Shown: in pieces, positions 18,332-27,955 of the stretch
Layout: each line of letters begins with the position of its first letter
Numbering within the stretch: position 1 is the first letter of the stretch
From: Paracoccus wurundjeri
GTDB taxonomy: Bacteria; Pseudomonadota; Alphaproteobacteria; Rhodobacterales; Rhodobacteraceae
Direction: 5' to 3'
Assembly: GCF_030678915.1 (NCBI RefSeq)
Contig: NZ_JAUUTZ010000001.1
Coordinates: 372,001-436,000 of the forward strand
DNA: 64,000 bases
Notes under the pieces: model-generated
What the model saw: the letters and a program-made list of their open reading frames with translations, nothing else
Database searches by the model: none
What the model was told of the DNA's origin: nothing
Translations under genes and position numbers: made by a program

Positions 18332-19453
18332 ATGACGCCCAGGCGTCCCGCGGGTGGGGGCGCGTTCCCGAAAAATACGGTTGAGCCGTTCGTCACCCGC
18401 CAGACCGAGGAGGGCGCGCTTTATGCGGCGCTCGACCTTGGGACAAATTCGTGCCGGATGCTGATTGCGAGACCGCAGGGCAGTCAGTTTCTGGTTGTGG
18501 ACAGCTTCTCCAAGCCCGTGCAGCTTGGCCGGGGGCTGGAGGCTTCGGGGCGTCTGTCCCGCAGCTCGATGGCGCGTACCATTCACGCATTGCAGGTCTG
18601 CCGCCGCAAATTGGATCAGCATAACGTCCGGAGTATGCGGCTGGTCGCGACCGAGGCTTGCCGCCGCGCGCGTAATGGCAAGGATCTCATGCGTAATATC
18701 CGCCGAGAAACCGGATTGCCGCTTGAGGTGATCGGACCCGAGGAAGAGGCCCGGCTTGCCGTGATCTCTTGTGCGCCGCTGGTTAGTCACAAGACCGAAA
18801 CTTTGATGGTCGTGGATATCGGCGGCGGCTCCACCGAGCTTGTCTGGATCGATCTGGAGGATGTCGAGCCACGCGAGCGTCCGCGCGCGATCATGAAACT
18901 CAGCGAGGGATTCGGGGATCCGAAGCCTGGCGGCGCGCGCGTTGTCGACTGGATCAGCGTGCCGCTTGGCGTTGCGACCCTGCGCGACATGTTCTCGGAT
19001 GTCGAGGACGATCAGGGCCGTTTCGCATTGATGAGCTGGTATTTCGAGGAATTGCTGGCTGATTTCGCGCCCTATGCGGACGGATCCCCCGATGAGGGGT
19101 TTCAGATCATCGGCACCTCGGGCACGGTGACGACGGTCGCGGCCAGCCATCTCAATCTGCGCCGCTACGACCGTACCAAGGTGGATGGTCTGGCGATGAG
19201 CACCGAACAGATCGACCGGGTGATTCAATCCTATCTTGCCCTTGGTCCCGATGGCCGCCGCGCGGATCCCCGGATCGGGCGGGAAAGGCACGCGCTCATC
19301 ATGTCCGGCGCGGCAATCCTGCAGACATTGATGCGGGTCTGGCCGACGGACAAGCTGTCGGTAGCAGACAGAGGGCTGCGCGAGGGGTTGCTTTATGCCC
19401 AGATGGTGCGCGATGGAGTGCTGAAGCCCGAGGGGCTGAACGGAGTGGCATGA
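18332..19453 (+). CDS. Ppx/GppA family exopolyphosphatase/guanosine pentaphosphatase
   Basis: A 373-residue sugar-kinase/actin-fold phosphatase. The phosphate-binding motifs [11 protein letters not shown] near residue 37 and [11 protein letters not shown] near 165 are clear. The family removes terminal phosphate from polyphosphate or pppGpp; this short alphaproteobacterial type lacks the C-terminal HD domain of the E. coli enzymes, and which substrate it prefers cannot be told. ATG 18332 is chosen over the TTG at 18311 because GGAGG lies nine bases upstream. The stop overlaps the rlmE start (ATGA), a pairing common in Rhodobacteraceae. Confidence 0.9.
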   Translation: MTPRRPAGGGAFPKNTVEPFVTRQTEEGALYAALDLGTNSCRMLIARPQGSQFLVVDSFSKPVQLGRGLEASGRLSRSSMARTIHALQVCRRKLDQHNVRSMRLVATEACRRARNGKDLMRNIRRETGLPLEVIGPEEEARLAVISCAPLVSHKTETLMVVDIGGGSTELVWIDLEDVEPRERPRAIMKLSEGFGDPKPGGARVVDWISVPLGVATLRDMFSDVEDDQGRFALMSWYFEELLADFAPYADGSPDEGFQIIGTSGTVTTVAASHLNLRRYDRTKVDGLAMSTEQIDRVIQSYLALGPDGRRADPRIGRERHALIMSGAAILQTLMRVWPTDKLSVADRGLREGLLYAQMVRDGVLKPEGLNGVA

Positions 19454-20208
19454 TGGCAATCAAGGGATCGGACGGCAGCCGGGCAGGCAAGTCCAGCGGC
19501 CGGGGTCAGCGGGATCTGAAGGTGCGGGTCAAGACCGCCAAGGGGCGCAAGCTGTCCAGCAAACTGTGGCTGGAACGGCAATTGAACGATCCTTATGTCG
19601 CCCGCGCCAAACGTGACGGTTATCGGGGCAGGGCGGCTTACAAGATCCTTGAGCTGGATGATAAATACCGCTTTCTCGTGCCGGGCGCGCGGGTGGTCGA
19701 TCTGGGATGCGCCCCGGGCGGCTGGTGTCAGGTGGCGGTGTCGCGGGTGAATGCGCTGGGTGAGAAATCCGGCAAATCGGTGGGCCGTGTGATTGGCGTC
19801 GATCTGCAAGAGGTCGATCCGATCCCGGGAGCCGAGATCCATGTGCTGGATTTCCTGTCGGATGGCGCGGATGACAAGGTCAAGGAATGGCTTGGCGGCC
19901 GCGCGGATGTGGTGATGTCGGATATGGCCGCGTCGTCATCGGGGCATAAGGGCACCGATCATCTGCGGATCGTGGCTTTGGTCGAGGCGGCAGCCGCGCT
20001 TGCCTTTGATGTGCTGGAACCCGGGGGTACTTTTGTCGCCAAGGTTCTTGCTGGCGGTGCGGAAAGCGAAATGCAGTCGATGCTCAAGCGCAACTTTCAC
20101 AAGGTTGCCAATGTGAAGCCTCCGGCCAGCCGCAGCGATTCATCGGAAAAATTCGTGGTTGCGACCGGATTTCGCGGCAGTGACGACAGTAATGAGGGCC
20201 TAGCGTGA
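19450..20208 (+). CDS. rlmE: 23S rRNA (uridine(2552)-2'-O)-methyltransferase RlmE
   Basis: A 252-residue FtsJ/RrmJ-family SAM methyltransferase that 2'-O-methylates U2552 of 23S rRNA late in 50S assembly. The SAM site [15 protein letters not shown] is present, and the K-D-K-E catalytic tetrad can be placed at [22 protein letters not shown] and SSEKFVV. The extra basic N-terminal 40 residues suit rRNA binding. It overlaps ppx upstream by four bases and converges with the AraC regulator, overlapping its 3' end by nine bases. Confidence 0.95.
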   Translation: MMAIKGSDGSRAGKSSGRGQRDLKVRVKTAKGRKLSSKLWLERQLNDPYVARAKRDGYRGRAAYKILELDDKYRFLVPGARVVDLGCAPGGWCQVAVSRVNALGEKSGKSVGRVIGVDLQEVDPIPGAEIHVLDFLSDGADDKVKEWLGGRADVVMSDMAASSSGHKGTDHLRIVALVEAAAALAFDVLEPGGTFVAKVLAGGAESEMQSMLKRNFHKVANVKPPASRSDSSEKFVVATGFRGSDDSNEGLA

Positions 20209-21279
20209 CTGATCGCGATAGGTTTCGGGGCTGCTGCCGGTGGCCGAAACGAAGATACGGGTAAAATGCGCGAAACTGGTATATCCCATCTTCTGCGCAA
20301 TCCGCGCCGCGCCCAGATTACTGTTCCGCAGCATCTCCATTGCCTGTTCCAGCCGCAATTCATTCATCACTTCGATGGCGCGTTTGCCATAGGCATCGCG
20401 GCATGCGCGATCCAGAAAGCCGGTATTGGTTCCCAGTTCCGCGGCGATCTCGGCGACAGTAGTTCCGTTCTGCAACTGCATGGCAGCCGCGACCCTAAAA
20501 TGTTCCGCCAATGATTCCTGCGCGTGGCCATGTGGAGCCATGATGCGATCCGATGGTTTCCGAACTGGTTCCAACCCCCCCAAATACCGGGCCAATAGAT
20601 GCAATATGCGATGCAGCGTCTTGATATCGGGATCGGGGCGGGTCGTCTCGGCCTCGATCTGGGCGAAGAGATCGGAAAGCTGGGATTCCGCGCCATCTAC
20701 GGAACCGGCCAGCGGTTGCCCAGGAAAAGAAGGCTCGGATTCCGGTAGAATGGGTGGCGCAAGCAAGAGCGCGCTTCCTTGCGCGTTGGAACCGGGAAAG
20801 GTGGCAAATGCAGTTCCGGCGGGAACGAATTGAATCGAACCATGTGGCAGAATTTGCTGCCGTCGCGGAAAATCGAGGCGTAATTCTCCGGCGGTAATCC
20901 AGAGCAGAACGTGGTCCGGATTGGTTCGGGGACGTGGATGCCTTCCCCTGTTGCCCCAGGCGAAACCGGCCAGTGGCAGCAACCGCAATGCCGGCTGCCT
21001 GATCGTGGAACGCGCGAGATGAAGGCGGCGCGGAAGATGCGGCATATCCGGTATTCTGTCATTCAAATCCGGTTGCCGCTGCAGGATATGATGCCCCCCG
21101 GAAGCGGAAAGCCGGGGATTCCCTTCGGGAATACCGGAATCGTTTATCTGGGTGGCAGACAAATCTCCGGTCCTTGAACGAAGCCCCGGAATACGCTCGG
21201 CGAAGGCGCTTTGCGAAAACGGGAACCGGGATTTCTGCTCGTGGCGAGAACTCGATATCATCGTGAACAACCCAATCAT
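20200..21279 (-). CDS. AraC-family transcriptional regulator
   Basis: A protein of up to 359 residues. The C-terminal 100 residues form an AraC double helix-turn-helix ([45 protein letters not shown], broken here by position: about 265-310, then [18 protein letters not shown] at about 325-342). The N-terminal part contains a cupin-like sensor (about 110-190). The ATG at 21279 has a GGAGCAGG site; an ATG at 21045 would remove 78 low-complexity basic residues and is a fair alternative. Its target is unknown; the neighbours rlmE and miaA give no clue. Confidence 0.85.
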   Translation of the reverse strand: MIGLFTMISSSRHEQKSRFPFSQSAFAERIPGLRSRTGDLSATQINDSGIPEGNPRLSASGGHHILQRQPDLNDRIPDMPHLPRRLHLARSTIRQPALRLLPLAGFAWGNRGRHPRPRTNPDHVLLWITAGELRLDFPRRQQILPHGSIQFVPAGTAFATFPGSNAQGSALLLAPPILPESEPSFPGQPLAGSVDGAESQLSDLFAQIEAETTRPDPDIKTLHRILHLLARYLGGLEPVRKPSDRIMAPHGHAQESLAEHFRVAAAMQLQNGTTVAEIAAELGTNTGFLDRACRDAYGKRAIEVMNELRLEQAMEMLRNSNLGAARIAQKMGYTSFAHFTRIFVSATGSSPETYRDQSR

Positions 21280-21375
21280 TACCGAACCTGCTCCAGTTAA
21301 TGCGACCCTGCCGGAACAGCAACGCTGAACTAGGTTAATAAATTGTTGAAAACATGGGCTTCACGGGGATTTTTT

Positions 21376-22263
21376 TCAGATTTGAGGCCCAACCGGCCAA
21401 TCGCTCCAGTCCTTCATGCGATTGCGGAACCATATTCGCTGTGATTTCGCATATTGCCGTGTGGCGATGACGGCCCGCTCGATCGCGTCGTCAAGCCCAA
21501 GCTCGCCATGCAGACAGGCGACCAGTTCCGGCGCCCCGATTGCGCGGGCCCATTGTTTTTCGGGCTGCCATTCAGGCAACATCCGCTTCACCTCGGCCAT
21601 TGCACCTTCGCTGATCATCGTGTGAAAACGCGATGCAATCCGCCCGGCCAGCCAGTTCCGGTCGGCCTGCAGTACCAGCCGCTGGCATTCCGAGGGCGCG
21701 ATCAGTGGCGGCGGTGTGTCCGCCTGCCAGTCGGACAGGCCGCGACCGGTTGCCTTAAGAACCTCCCATGCCCGCTGAACGCGCGCCGGATTTTGCCTGT
21801 CGATGCGTCCGCGGGTCGTCTCGTCAAGTTCGGTCAGCATCTGTCCAAGCCCGCCGGGCCTTGCCAGAATATCGTCTCCGGCAGCGCGGATCCCGGGCGG
21901 GACAGGCGGGATATGTGCCAATCCCCGGGTCAGGGCGGTCAGGTAAAGGCCGGTACCGCCCACCACGATCAATCGCTGGTTCAGCAAGCCTTCCACATCG
22001 CGCAGCCAGTCCCCGACCGAATAGCTTTGAGAGGACGATACATGGCCATATAGCGCATGAGCCGCGGCGGCCTCGTCTTCCGGGGTCGGCCGCGCGGTCA
22101 GCACCCGCCAGCACGACCAGATCTGCAATGCGTCGGCATTCACGATCAGCCCGCCCTGCCGTTGCGCCACGGCAAGCGCAAGCGCAGATTTCCCGCTTGC
22201 GGTCGGTCCGGCAATGATCAGATGGCGCTGCGGGTCGATCCGTGAAAGATCAAAGACGTGCAT
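21376..22263 (-). CDS. miaA: tRNA dimethylallyltransferase MiaA
   Basis: A 295-residue enzyme that transfers a dimethylallyl group from DMAPP to A37 of tRNAs reading UNN codons. The P-loop GPTASGKSALALAVA is at the N-terminus, and VGGTGLYLTALTRGL plus ATRQYAKSQRIWFRNR are typical MiaA motifs. ATG 22263 (MHVFDLSRIDPQ) is used; an in-frame ATG at 22305 and TTG at 22317 are less likely. The residue after NADALQ is IW, where many homologues have VY. It is divergent from pyrH. Confidence 0.94.
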   Translation of the reverse strand: MHVFDLSRIDPQRHLIIAGPTASGKSALALAVAQRQGGLIVNADALQIWSCWRVLTARPTPEDEAAAAHALYGHVSSSQSYSVGDWLRDVEGLLNQRLIVVGGTGLYLTALTRGLAHIPPVPPGIRAAGDDILARPGGLGQMLTELDETTRGRIDRQNPARVQRAWEVLKATGRGLSDWQADTPPPLIAPSECQRLVLQADRNWLAGRIASRFHTMISEGAMAEVKRMLPEWQPEKQWARAIGAPELVACLHGELGLDDAIERAVIATRQYAKSQRIWFRNRMKDWSDWPVGPQI

Positions 22264-22352
22264 GGTTGTGTCCGGGCTGTTGATCCTGCCGGTCTTTTGC
22301 GACATTTTGCGCGGCAATTAAAGCGCCATGCCCGGCAATGAAAGGACAGGAC

Positions 22353-23087
22353 ATGACCAAGGAACAGGGACATACGCCCACACAATACGGCCGGGTAATG
22401 CTGAAGATTTCGGGTGAGGCCCTGATGGGCGATCAGGGATTTGGCCTGCATCCCCCAACCGTCAGCCGTATCGCCGACGAGGTCGAATCGGTTGCCCGGA
22501 TGGGTGTCGAAGTCTGCATGGTGATCGGTGGCGGCAATATTTTCCGCGGATTGCAGGGCAGCGCGCAGGGAATGGAGCGGACGACCGCCGATTACATGGG
22601 GATGCTTGCGACGGTAATGAACGCGCTTGCGATGCAGTCCGCGCTCGAAGCCAAGGGGCTTCATTGCCGGGTGATCAGTGCGATCCGCATGGATGAGGTC
22701 TGCGAGCCCTATATCCGGCGCCGGGCGATCCGCCATCTTGAGAAGAAACGGATCGTGATTTTCGCCGCCGGTACCGGCAACCCGTATTTTACCACCGATA
22801 CCGCCGCCACCCTGCGGGCCAATGAAATGAATTGCGAAGCGATTTTCAAGGGCACCAAGGTCGACGGCGTCTATGACATGGATCCCAAGAAGTATACCGA
22901 GGCCCGGCGTTATGACAGCGTCACCTATGACGAGGTTCTGCAGAAACATCTGGGCGTCATGGATGCCTCGGCCATTGCGCTGGCGCGGGACAACCGGCTG
23001 CCGATCATCGTGTTTTCTCTGGATGAGCCGGGCGGGTTCCGGACCATTCTGGAAGGGCGGGGAACCTATACGCGGGTTCATATCTGA
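22353..23087 (+). CDS. pyrH: UMP kinase
   Basis: A 244-residue bacterial-type hexameric UMP kinase (amino acid kinase fold) that makes UDP from UMP and ATP. It shows [19 protein letters not shown], and [15 protein letters not shown]. The ATG at 22353 has an AAAGGACAGGAC site upstream; an in-frame ATG 15 bases earlier contains that site and is rejected. It begins the conserved run pyrH-frr-uppS-cdsA-dxr-rseP-bamA. Confidence 0.97.
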   Translation: MTKEQGHTPTQYGRVMLKISGEALMGDQGFGLHPPTVSRIADEVESVARMGVEVCMVIGGGNIFRGLQGSAQGMERTTADYMGMLATVMNALAMQSALEAKGLHCRVISAIRMDEVCEPYIRRRAIRHLEKKRIVIFAAGTGNPYFTTDTAATLRANEMNCEAIFKGTKVDGVYDMDPKKYTEARRYDSVTYDEVLQKHLGVMDASAIALARDNRLPIIVFSLDEPGGFRTILEGRGTYTRVHI

Positions 23088-23206
23088 GATTGCCTGCCCT
23101 GCCCGGATCATGGCTGTCAAATGCCCGCCGATGCGTGGGTAAAGGCTTTGCCAAGCCATGGCATTGCGGTTACAAGCGGTGAAAATCAATTCAGAGGCAG
23201 TCCAAG

Positions 23207-23770
23207 ATGGCAGAGGACATCGAAATAGATATTGACGATCTGGAACGGCGGATGAATGGCGCGATGGAGAATTTGCGTCATGAATTCGCTTCGCTGCGCA
23301 CGGGTCGTGCCTCGGCATCCATGGTCGAACCCGTTCAGGTCGAGGCCTATGGCCAGCTGACACCTATCAATCAGCTTGGCACCGTCAACGTGCCCGAACC
23401 CCGGATGGTCACCATCAATATCTGGGACAAGGGTCTGGTGGGCAAGGTTGAAAAGGCCATCCGCGAAAGCGGTCTTGGGATCAATCCGCAGACCAATGGC
23501 ACGATCATCATGCTGCCGATCCCCGAGTTGAACGAAGAACGCCGCCGGGAACTGACCAAGGTCGCGGCTCAATATGCAGAGAATGCGCGGGTCGCGGTCC
23601 GCAATGTGCGCCGCGATGGCATGGATCAGGTCAAGAAGGGCAAAGCGAGCGGCATGCCCGAGGACGATCAGAAATTCTGGGAAACCGCGGTGCAGGAACT
23701 GACCGACAAGATGATTGCCGGTGTGGACGAGGCGCTTGAGGCCAAGCAGGCCGAAATCATGCAGGTCTGA
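23207..23770 (+). CDS. frr: Ribosome recycling factor
   Basis: A 187-residue RRF that, with EF-G, splits the post-termination ribosome. The length and the motifs [23 protein letters not shown] and [26 protein letters not shown] core (about residues 8-30 and 84-106) are standard. The site AGAGG precedes the ATG by about eight bases. It follows pyrH after 119 bases and precedes uppS by six. Confidence 0.97.
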   Translation: MAEDIEIDIDDLERRMNGAMENLRHEFASLRTGRASASMVEPVQVEAYGQLTPINQLGTVNVPEPRMVTINIWDKGLVGKVEKAIRESGLGINPQTNGTIIMLPIPELNEERRRELTKVAAQYAENARVAVRNVRRDGMDQVKKGKASGMPEDDQKFWETAVQELTDKMIAGVDEALEAKQAEIMQV

Positions 23771-23776
23771 CGCAGG

Positions 23777-24514
23777 ATGGCCGCAGAACCCGCAGCAGCA
23801 TTCGAAGAGACCGGCGGCGGCGACCGGCGCCCGCGCCATATTGCCATCATCATGGACGGCAATGGACGCTGGGCGACCGAACGCGGCTGGCCGCGTCTGG
23901 TCGGGCATCGCCGAGGGGCCGAGCGTGTCAAGCAGATCGTCAGGGCCTGTCCCGATCTTGGCGTGGACTGGCTGACCGTTTATGCCTTCTCGACCGAGAA
24001 CTGGAAGCGTTCGACCGAGGAAGTGCTTGGTCTGATGAAGATCTTCCGCCGCTATATCCAATACGAAGCCGAGAGCATGTCTGCCGAAGGCGTGCGTATG
24101 CGCTTCATCGGCGACCGCGACCGGCTTGATCCCAAATTGCAGTCGCTGATGTCCTCGATCGAGATGCGCACCGCCAAGAACAGCCGGCTGAACCTGACAG
24201 TCGCCATCAATTATGGCGGTCGGGACGAACTTGCGCGCGCGGCGCAGCGTCTTGCCGGAAAGGTTATGCGCGGCGAGATGAGCGAGGCCGGTGAAGATGA
24301 TCTTGAGGCATGTCTTGACACTGCGGGCCATCCCGATCCGGATCTGGTGATCCGGACTTCGGGCGAGACGCGGACCTCGAATTTTCTTCCGTGGCAGGCG
24401 GCATATGCGGAATATGAATTCACCCCGACATTATGGCCTGATTTCACCCCGGACCACCTGAAGGCCATTCTGGACAGATATGGCCTGCGCGAGCGCCGTT
24501 TCGGGGGCGTATGA
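23777..24514 (+). CDS. uppS: Undecaprenyl diphosphate synthase (di-trans,poly-cis)
   Basis: A 245-residue cis-prenyltransferase that builds undecaprenyl diphosphate from FPP and IPP, the lipid carrier for peptidoglycan and O-antigen. The signature HIAIIMDGNGRWATERG with the catalytic Asp is near residue 25; YAFSTENWKRS and DLVIRTSGETRTSNFLPWQ follow. The stop overlaps the cdsA start (ATGA). Confidence 0.97.
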   Translation: MAAEPAAAFEETGGGDRRPRHIAIIMDGNGRWATERGWPRLVGHRRGAERVKQIVRACPDLGVDWLTVYAFSTENWKRSTEEVLGLMKIFRRYIQYEAESMSAEGVRMRFIGDRDRLDPKLQSLMSSIEMRTAKNSRLNLTVAINYGGRDELARAAQRLAGKVMRGEMSEAGEDDLEACLDTAGHPDPDLVIRTSGETRTSNFLPWQAAYAEYEFTPTLWPDFTPDHLKAILDRYGLRERRFGGV

Positions 24515-25362
24515 ACGAGAAAGAGCCGATGGTACAGAAAGCACCGGCGCCAACAGGTAAATGGAGCGATCTTTCGCGCCGCCTTGCCTCGACTGCGGTT
24601 TTACTGACCATCGGCATTCTTCTGGCGTTCGCCTCGGGCGTCTGGCTGCGATTGGGCGTGGCGGTGATTTCGGCCCTCACCTTCTGGGAACTTGCGGCGA
24701 TGACCGGCTGGCGTTATCCGCGCTTTCACGCCGGGCCGTTCGGCAAATCGCGCCCGGTTGCGCTGGCGGTGATTGCCGGGCTGACGCAATTCGCGGCACT
24801 GATGATCGGCGGAGCCTGGGGATGGGGATTGCTGTTGCTGCCTATCCTTGCTGGTCTGCCCGGCGCGGCCTCTCGCGATCGCTGGACATTTGTGATTTTC
24901 GGGATCGCGATATTGCTGGTTGCCTACGGGCTGGTCGGTTTCCGTGAAGAATTCGGGCTGGGCTTCGTGCTGTGGCTGATGGGAATCGTAATCATCTCTG
25001 ACACGGCGGGTTATTTCTTCGGCCGGATCATCGGCGGACGCAAATTCTGGCCCTCGCTCAGCCCCAAGAAGACATGGTCGGGCACCGTTGCCGGCTGGAT
25101 CGGCGCCCTGATCCTTGGTGTCGTGCTATGGCTTGCGAATTGGGGCGATGTGGCGCTTGTCTGGTGCTCGCCGCTGGTCTGTTTTGCAGGGCAGATGGGC
25201 GATATCGCCGAAAGCTGGCTGAAGCGGCGCGCGGGGGTCAAGGACAGTTCCAACCTGATTCCCGGTCATGGCGGCTTCATGGACCGCTTTGACGCAGTGA
25301 CAGGGGCGGTTCTGGCTGCGATATTGCTTGGACTTATCACGAGCCTGCCAGCGGTTAACTGA
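24511..25362 (+). CDS. cdsA: Phosphatidate cytidylyltransferase
   Basis: A 283-residue integral membrane enzyme that makes CDP-diacylglycerol from CTP and phosphatidic acid. It has about seven to eight membrane helices and the C-terminal CDS signature KRRAGVKDSSNLIPGHGG followed by MDRFD. It overlaps uppS by four bases and is followed by dxr five bases after its stop, so it is part of one operon. Confidence 0.95.
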   Translation: MNEKEPMVQKAPAPTGKWSDLSRRLASTAVLLTIGILLAFASGVWLRLGVAVISALTFWELAAMTGWRYPRFHAGPFGKSRPVALAVIAGLTQFAALMIGGAWGWGLLLLPILAGLPGAASRDRWTFVIFGIAILLVAYGLVGFREEFGLGFVLWLMGIVIISDTAGYFFGRIIGGRKFWPSLSPKKTWSGTVAGWIGALILGVVLWLANWGDVALVWCSPLVCFAGQMGDIAESWLKRRAGVKDSSNLIPGHGGFMDRFDAVTGAVLAAILLGLITSLPAVN

Positions 25363-25366
25363 AGAT

Positions 25367-26524
25367 ATGCGACGGATTTCCATTTTCGGAGCGACCGGAT
25401 CGATCGGCGCGAACGGGATCGACCTGATCCGGCGCGCGGGCGGAGCCGGGCTGTTCGACATCGTTGCTTTGACCGGGGGGCGCAATATTGCCCGCCTCGC
25501 CGAAATGGCGCGGGAATTGCGCGCCGAGGTGGCGGTGACCGCGCATGAGGAATTGCTTGGGGATTTGCGGGCGAGGCTGGAGGGTAGCGGGATCGAGGCT
25601 GCCGCCGGGCCCGCCGCATTGACCGAGGCCGCATCGCGCCCCGCCGATTGGGTGCTGTCTGCGATTGTCGGCGCTGCGGGGCTTGCGCCGGGTCTGACGG
25701 CGCTTGGACAGGGCAGCGTGCTGGCATTGGCCAATAAGGAATCACTGGTCTGCGCCGGTTCTTTGATGCGGGCCGCCGCGAAGCGGGGCAAGACCCGGAT
25801 CCTTCCGGTCGATTCCGAACATTCCGCAATATTTCAGGCGCTTGGATCGGAAACCCTGGAAACGGTAAACCATGTGACCATTACCGCATCTGGCGGGGCG
25901 TTCCGTGACTGGCCGCTGGAACGTCTGGCTGCGGCGACGGTGGCCGAAGCGTCGAACCATCCCAATTGGGCGATGGGTCAGCGGATTACTATCGACAGCG
26001 CCTCGATGTTCAATAAGGCCATGGAAGTCATCGAAACACATGAGTTTTTCGGGTTGGACGAACATCGGATCAAGGTTCTGATCCATCCGGAATCGATCAT
26101 TCATGCCATGGTGACGCATATCGATGGCGGTACGATTGCGCATCTTGGCGCGCCGGATATGCGTCACGCGATCGGTTATGCGCTTAACTGGCCGAAACGT
26201 GCCCCGCTGCCGGTGCCCGCGCTTGATCTGGCGGCGATCGGCAGACTGAATTTCCGTGAACCGGACGAAAAACGCTGGCCCGCCCTGCGCCTTGCGCGAG
26301 AGGTCATGGCAGCGGGTGGCATGGCGGGGGCGGTATTCAACGCCGCCAAGGAGCAGGCGCTTGACGATTTCATCGGCGGGCGGATCGGCTTCACTCAAAT
26401 GGCTTCGATGGTGGAGACGGTGCTTGAAGCCCTTGCGGGCAGGCCCGGTTTCGGCGATGAACCTGTCGATCTTGAAACGGTCCTGCATTGGGATCGCATC
26501 GCCCGACAGGAGGCCGCTGCATGA
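25367..26524 (+). CDS. dxr: 1-deoxy-D-xylulose-5-phosphate reductoisomerase
   Basis: A 385-residue NADPH-dependent enzyme that converts DXP to MEP, the committed step of the non-mevalonate isoprenoid pathway; its product feeds uppS upstream. The N-terminal Rossmann motif IFGATGSIGANG, the metal-binding VDSEHSAIFQ and the substrate site SASMFNKAMEVIE are visible. The ATG at 25367 directly precedes RRISIFG; the longer frame would overlap cdsA. The stop overlaps the rseP start (ATGA). Confidence 0.96.
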   Translation: MRRISIFGATGSIGANGIDLIRRAGGAGLFDIVALTGGRNIARLAEMARELRAEVAVTAHEELLGDLRARLEGSGIEAAAGPAALTEAASRPADWVLSAIVGAAGLAPGLTALGQGSVLALANKESLVCAGSLMRAAAKRGKTRILPVDSEHSAIFQALGSETLETVNHVTITASGGAFRDWPLERLAAATVAEASNHPNWAMGQRITIDSASMFNKAMEVIETHEFFGLDEHRIKVLIHPESIIHAMVTHIDGGTIAHLGAPDMRHAIGYALNWPKRAPLPVPALDLAAIGRLNFREPDEKRWPALRLAREVMAAGGMAGAVFNAAKEQALDDFIGGRIGFTQMASMVETVLEALAGRPGFGDEPVDLETVLHWDRIARQEAAA

Positions 26525-27852
26525 GCGAACTGATCCCGCAATTCGGGGGCACGATCTGGACGCTGGCGGCATTTGTCATTGCATTGGCCGTGATCGTGAC
26601 CGTGCATGAATACGGCCATTACATCGTTGGCCGATGGTCCGGGATCAGGGCCGAGGTGTTTTCCGTAGGCTTCGGACCAAGACTTTTTGCCCGTAGGGAC
26701 CGGCGAGGCACAGTCTGGCAGATCGCCGCGATTCCCTTGGGGGGCTATGTCCGCTTTCTGGGCGATGCCAATGCCGCAAGCGCGGGCACCGGCCGGCAGG
26801 TCGATCCGGCCTTCAGGCGGCAGACCCTGACCGGGGCGCCCCTTTGGGCCCGGTTCTCGACCCTGCTGGCCGGGCCGGTCTTCAACTTCATCCTGTCGAT
26901 CCTGATCTTTGCGGGTTTTGCCTTTACACAGGGGCTGCCCACGCAAGAGGTTCAACTGGGAACCATTGCTCCCGCGCCGCCACAGGTCGTGAACGAATTG
27001 CAGGCGGGCGATCTGGTACGCGCCATCGACGGCAATCCGGTCACAAACTGGGGCGATATCGGCGCGGTGGCGGATAAATTGCCGATTGCGGCGCAGCATG
27101 AATGGCGGGTCGAGCGGGACGGCACGGAAATAACGGTCGCTGGTCCCGATCCGTTGCCGCCCCGGATATCCGGCGTGGCTCCGCGCAGCGCTGCGGCCGA
27201 TGCAGGTTTACGCGCGGGGGATGTCGTGATCGGTATCGACGATCAGCCCATCTCGCGATTTTCCCAGATGCCCGAGATGGTCAAGGCGGCCCAGGGCAAA
27301 GCCTTGCTGCTGGACGTCTGGCGGCCCGGAAGTGGTACCGCGCAATACAGTCTTCTGCCGAAAGAGCAGGACATCCCAAAAGCGGATGGCGGCTATGAGA
27401 AACGCTGGTTGATCGGCGTGACCGGCGGTTCGGGCTATTTCGAGCCGGCGACCAGGTCGGTGGGGCTGTTCGAGGGGCTTTGGCTGGGGATCGCGCAGAC
27501 CCGGGATATCATCCTGTCCTCGCTGTCGGGAATGTGGGCGATGATCACCGGCCAGATCGGCAGTTGCAATCTTGGAGGGGCAATCTCGATTGCGGAAAGC
27601 ACCGGACAGGCCGCCAGTCAGGGCGCCGGAAATTTCCTGTGGTGGATTGCCGTATTATCCGCGGCTATCGGGTTTCTGAATCTGCTGCCGATCCCGGTTC
27701 TGGATGGCGGTCACCTGATGTTTTATATTTTCGAAGCCGTGATCGGACGGCCGCCGTCGGACCGGATGTTGAATTTTTTGACGTCGCTGGGCATGGCTGC
27801 GGTGCTGGGTTTGATGATTTTCGGCCTCACAAACGATCTTTTCTGCCCCTGA
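26521..27852 (+). CDS. rseP: Site-2 protease RseP (RIP metalloprotease)
   Basis: A 443-residue intramembrane zinc protease. The active site HEYGHY lies in the first membrane helix (about residues 22-27), the second motif PVLDGGHLMFY in the third, and two PDZ-like domains lie between (about 125-190 and 200-290). In the family it cleaves anti-sigma factors and signal peptide remnants, controlling envelope stress. It follows dxr by a four-base overlap and precedes bamA by 103 bases. Confidence 0.95.
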   Translation: MSELIPQFGGTIWTLAAFVIALAVIVTVHEYGHYIVGRWSGIRAEVFSVGFGPRLFARRDRRGTVWQIAAIPLGGYVRFLGDANAASAGTGRQVDPAFRRQTLTGAPLWARFSTLLAGPVFNFILSILIFAGFAFTQGLPTQEVQLGTIAPAPPQVVNELQAGDLVRAIDGNPVTNWGDIGAVADKLPIAAQHEWRVERDGTEITVAGPDPLPPRISGVAPRSAAADAGLRAGDVVIGIDDQPISRFSQMPEMVKAAQGKALLLDVWRPGSGTAQYSLLPKEQDIPKADGGYEKRWLIGVTGGSGYFEPATRSVGLFEGLWLGIAQTRDIILSSLSGMWAMITGQIGSCNLGGAISIAESTGQAASQGAGNFLWWIAVLSAAIGFLNLLPIPVLDGGHLMFYIFEAVIGRPPSDRMLNFLTSLGMAAVLGLMIFGLTNDLFCP

Positions 27853-27866
27853 ACCGCGATGCGCTT

Positions 27867-27894
27867 TTGACACTGCGCCCCGGTTAAGGATACA
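27867..27894 (+). promoter_or_regulatory. Possible sigma-70 promoter for bamA
   Basis: TTGACA at 27867-27872 and GATACA at 27889-27894 are separated by 16 bases, in the gap just after rseP and 60 bases before bamA. The -35 box is a perfect consensus; the -10 is weak. It would let bamA and ompH be expressed apart from the upstream operon. Confidence 0.35.
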
Positions 27895-27955
27895 GAAAGA
27901 GCAAAAGAAGGCGTCGGCAGGGCGTATATGCAGGCTGAAATAATGAGGGGCGGAC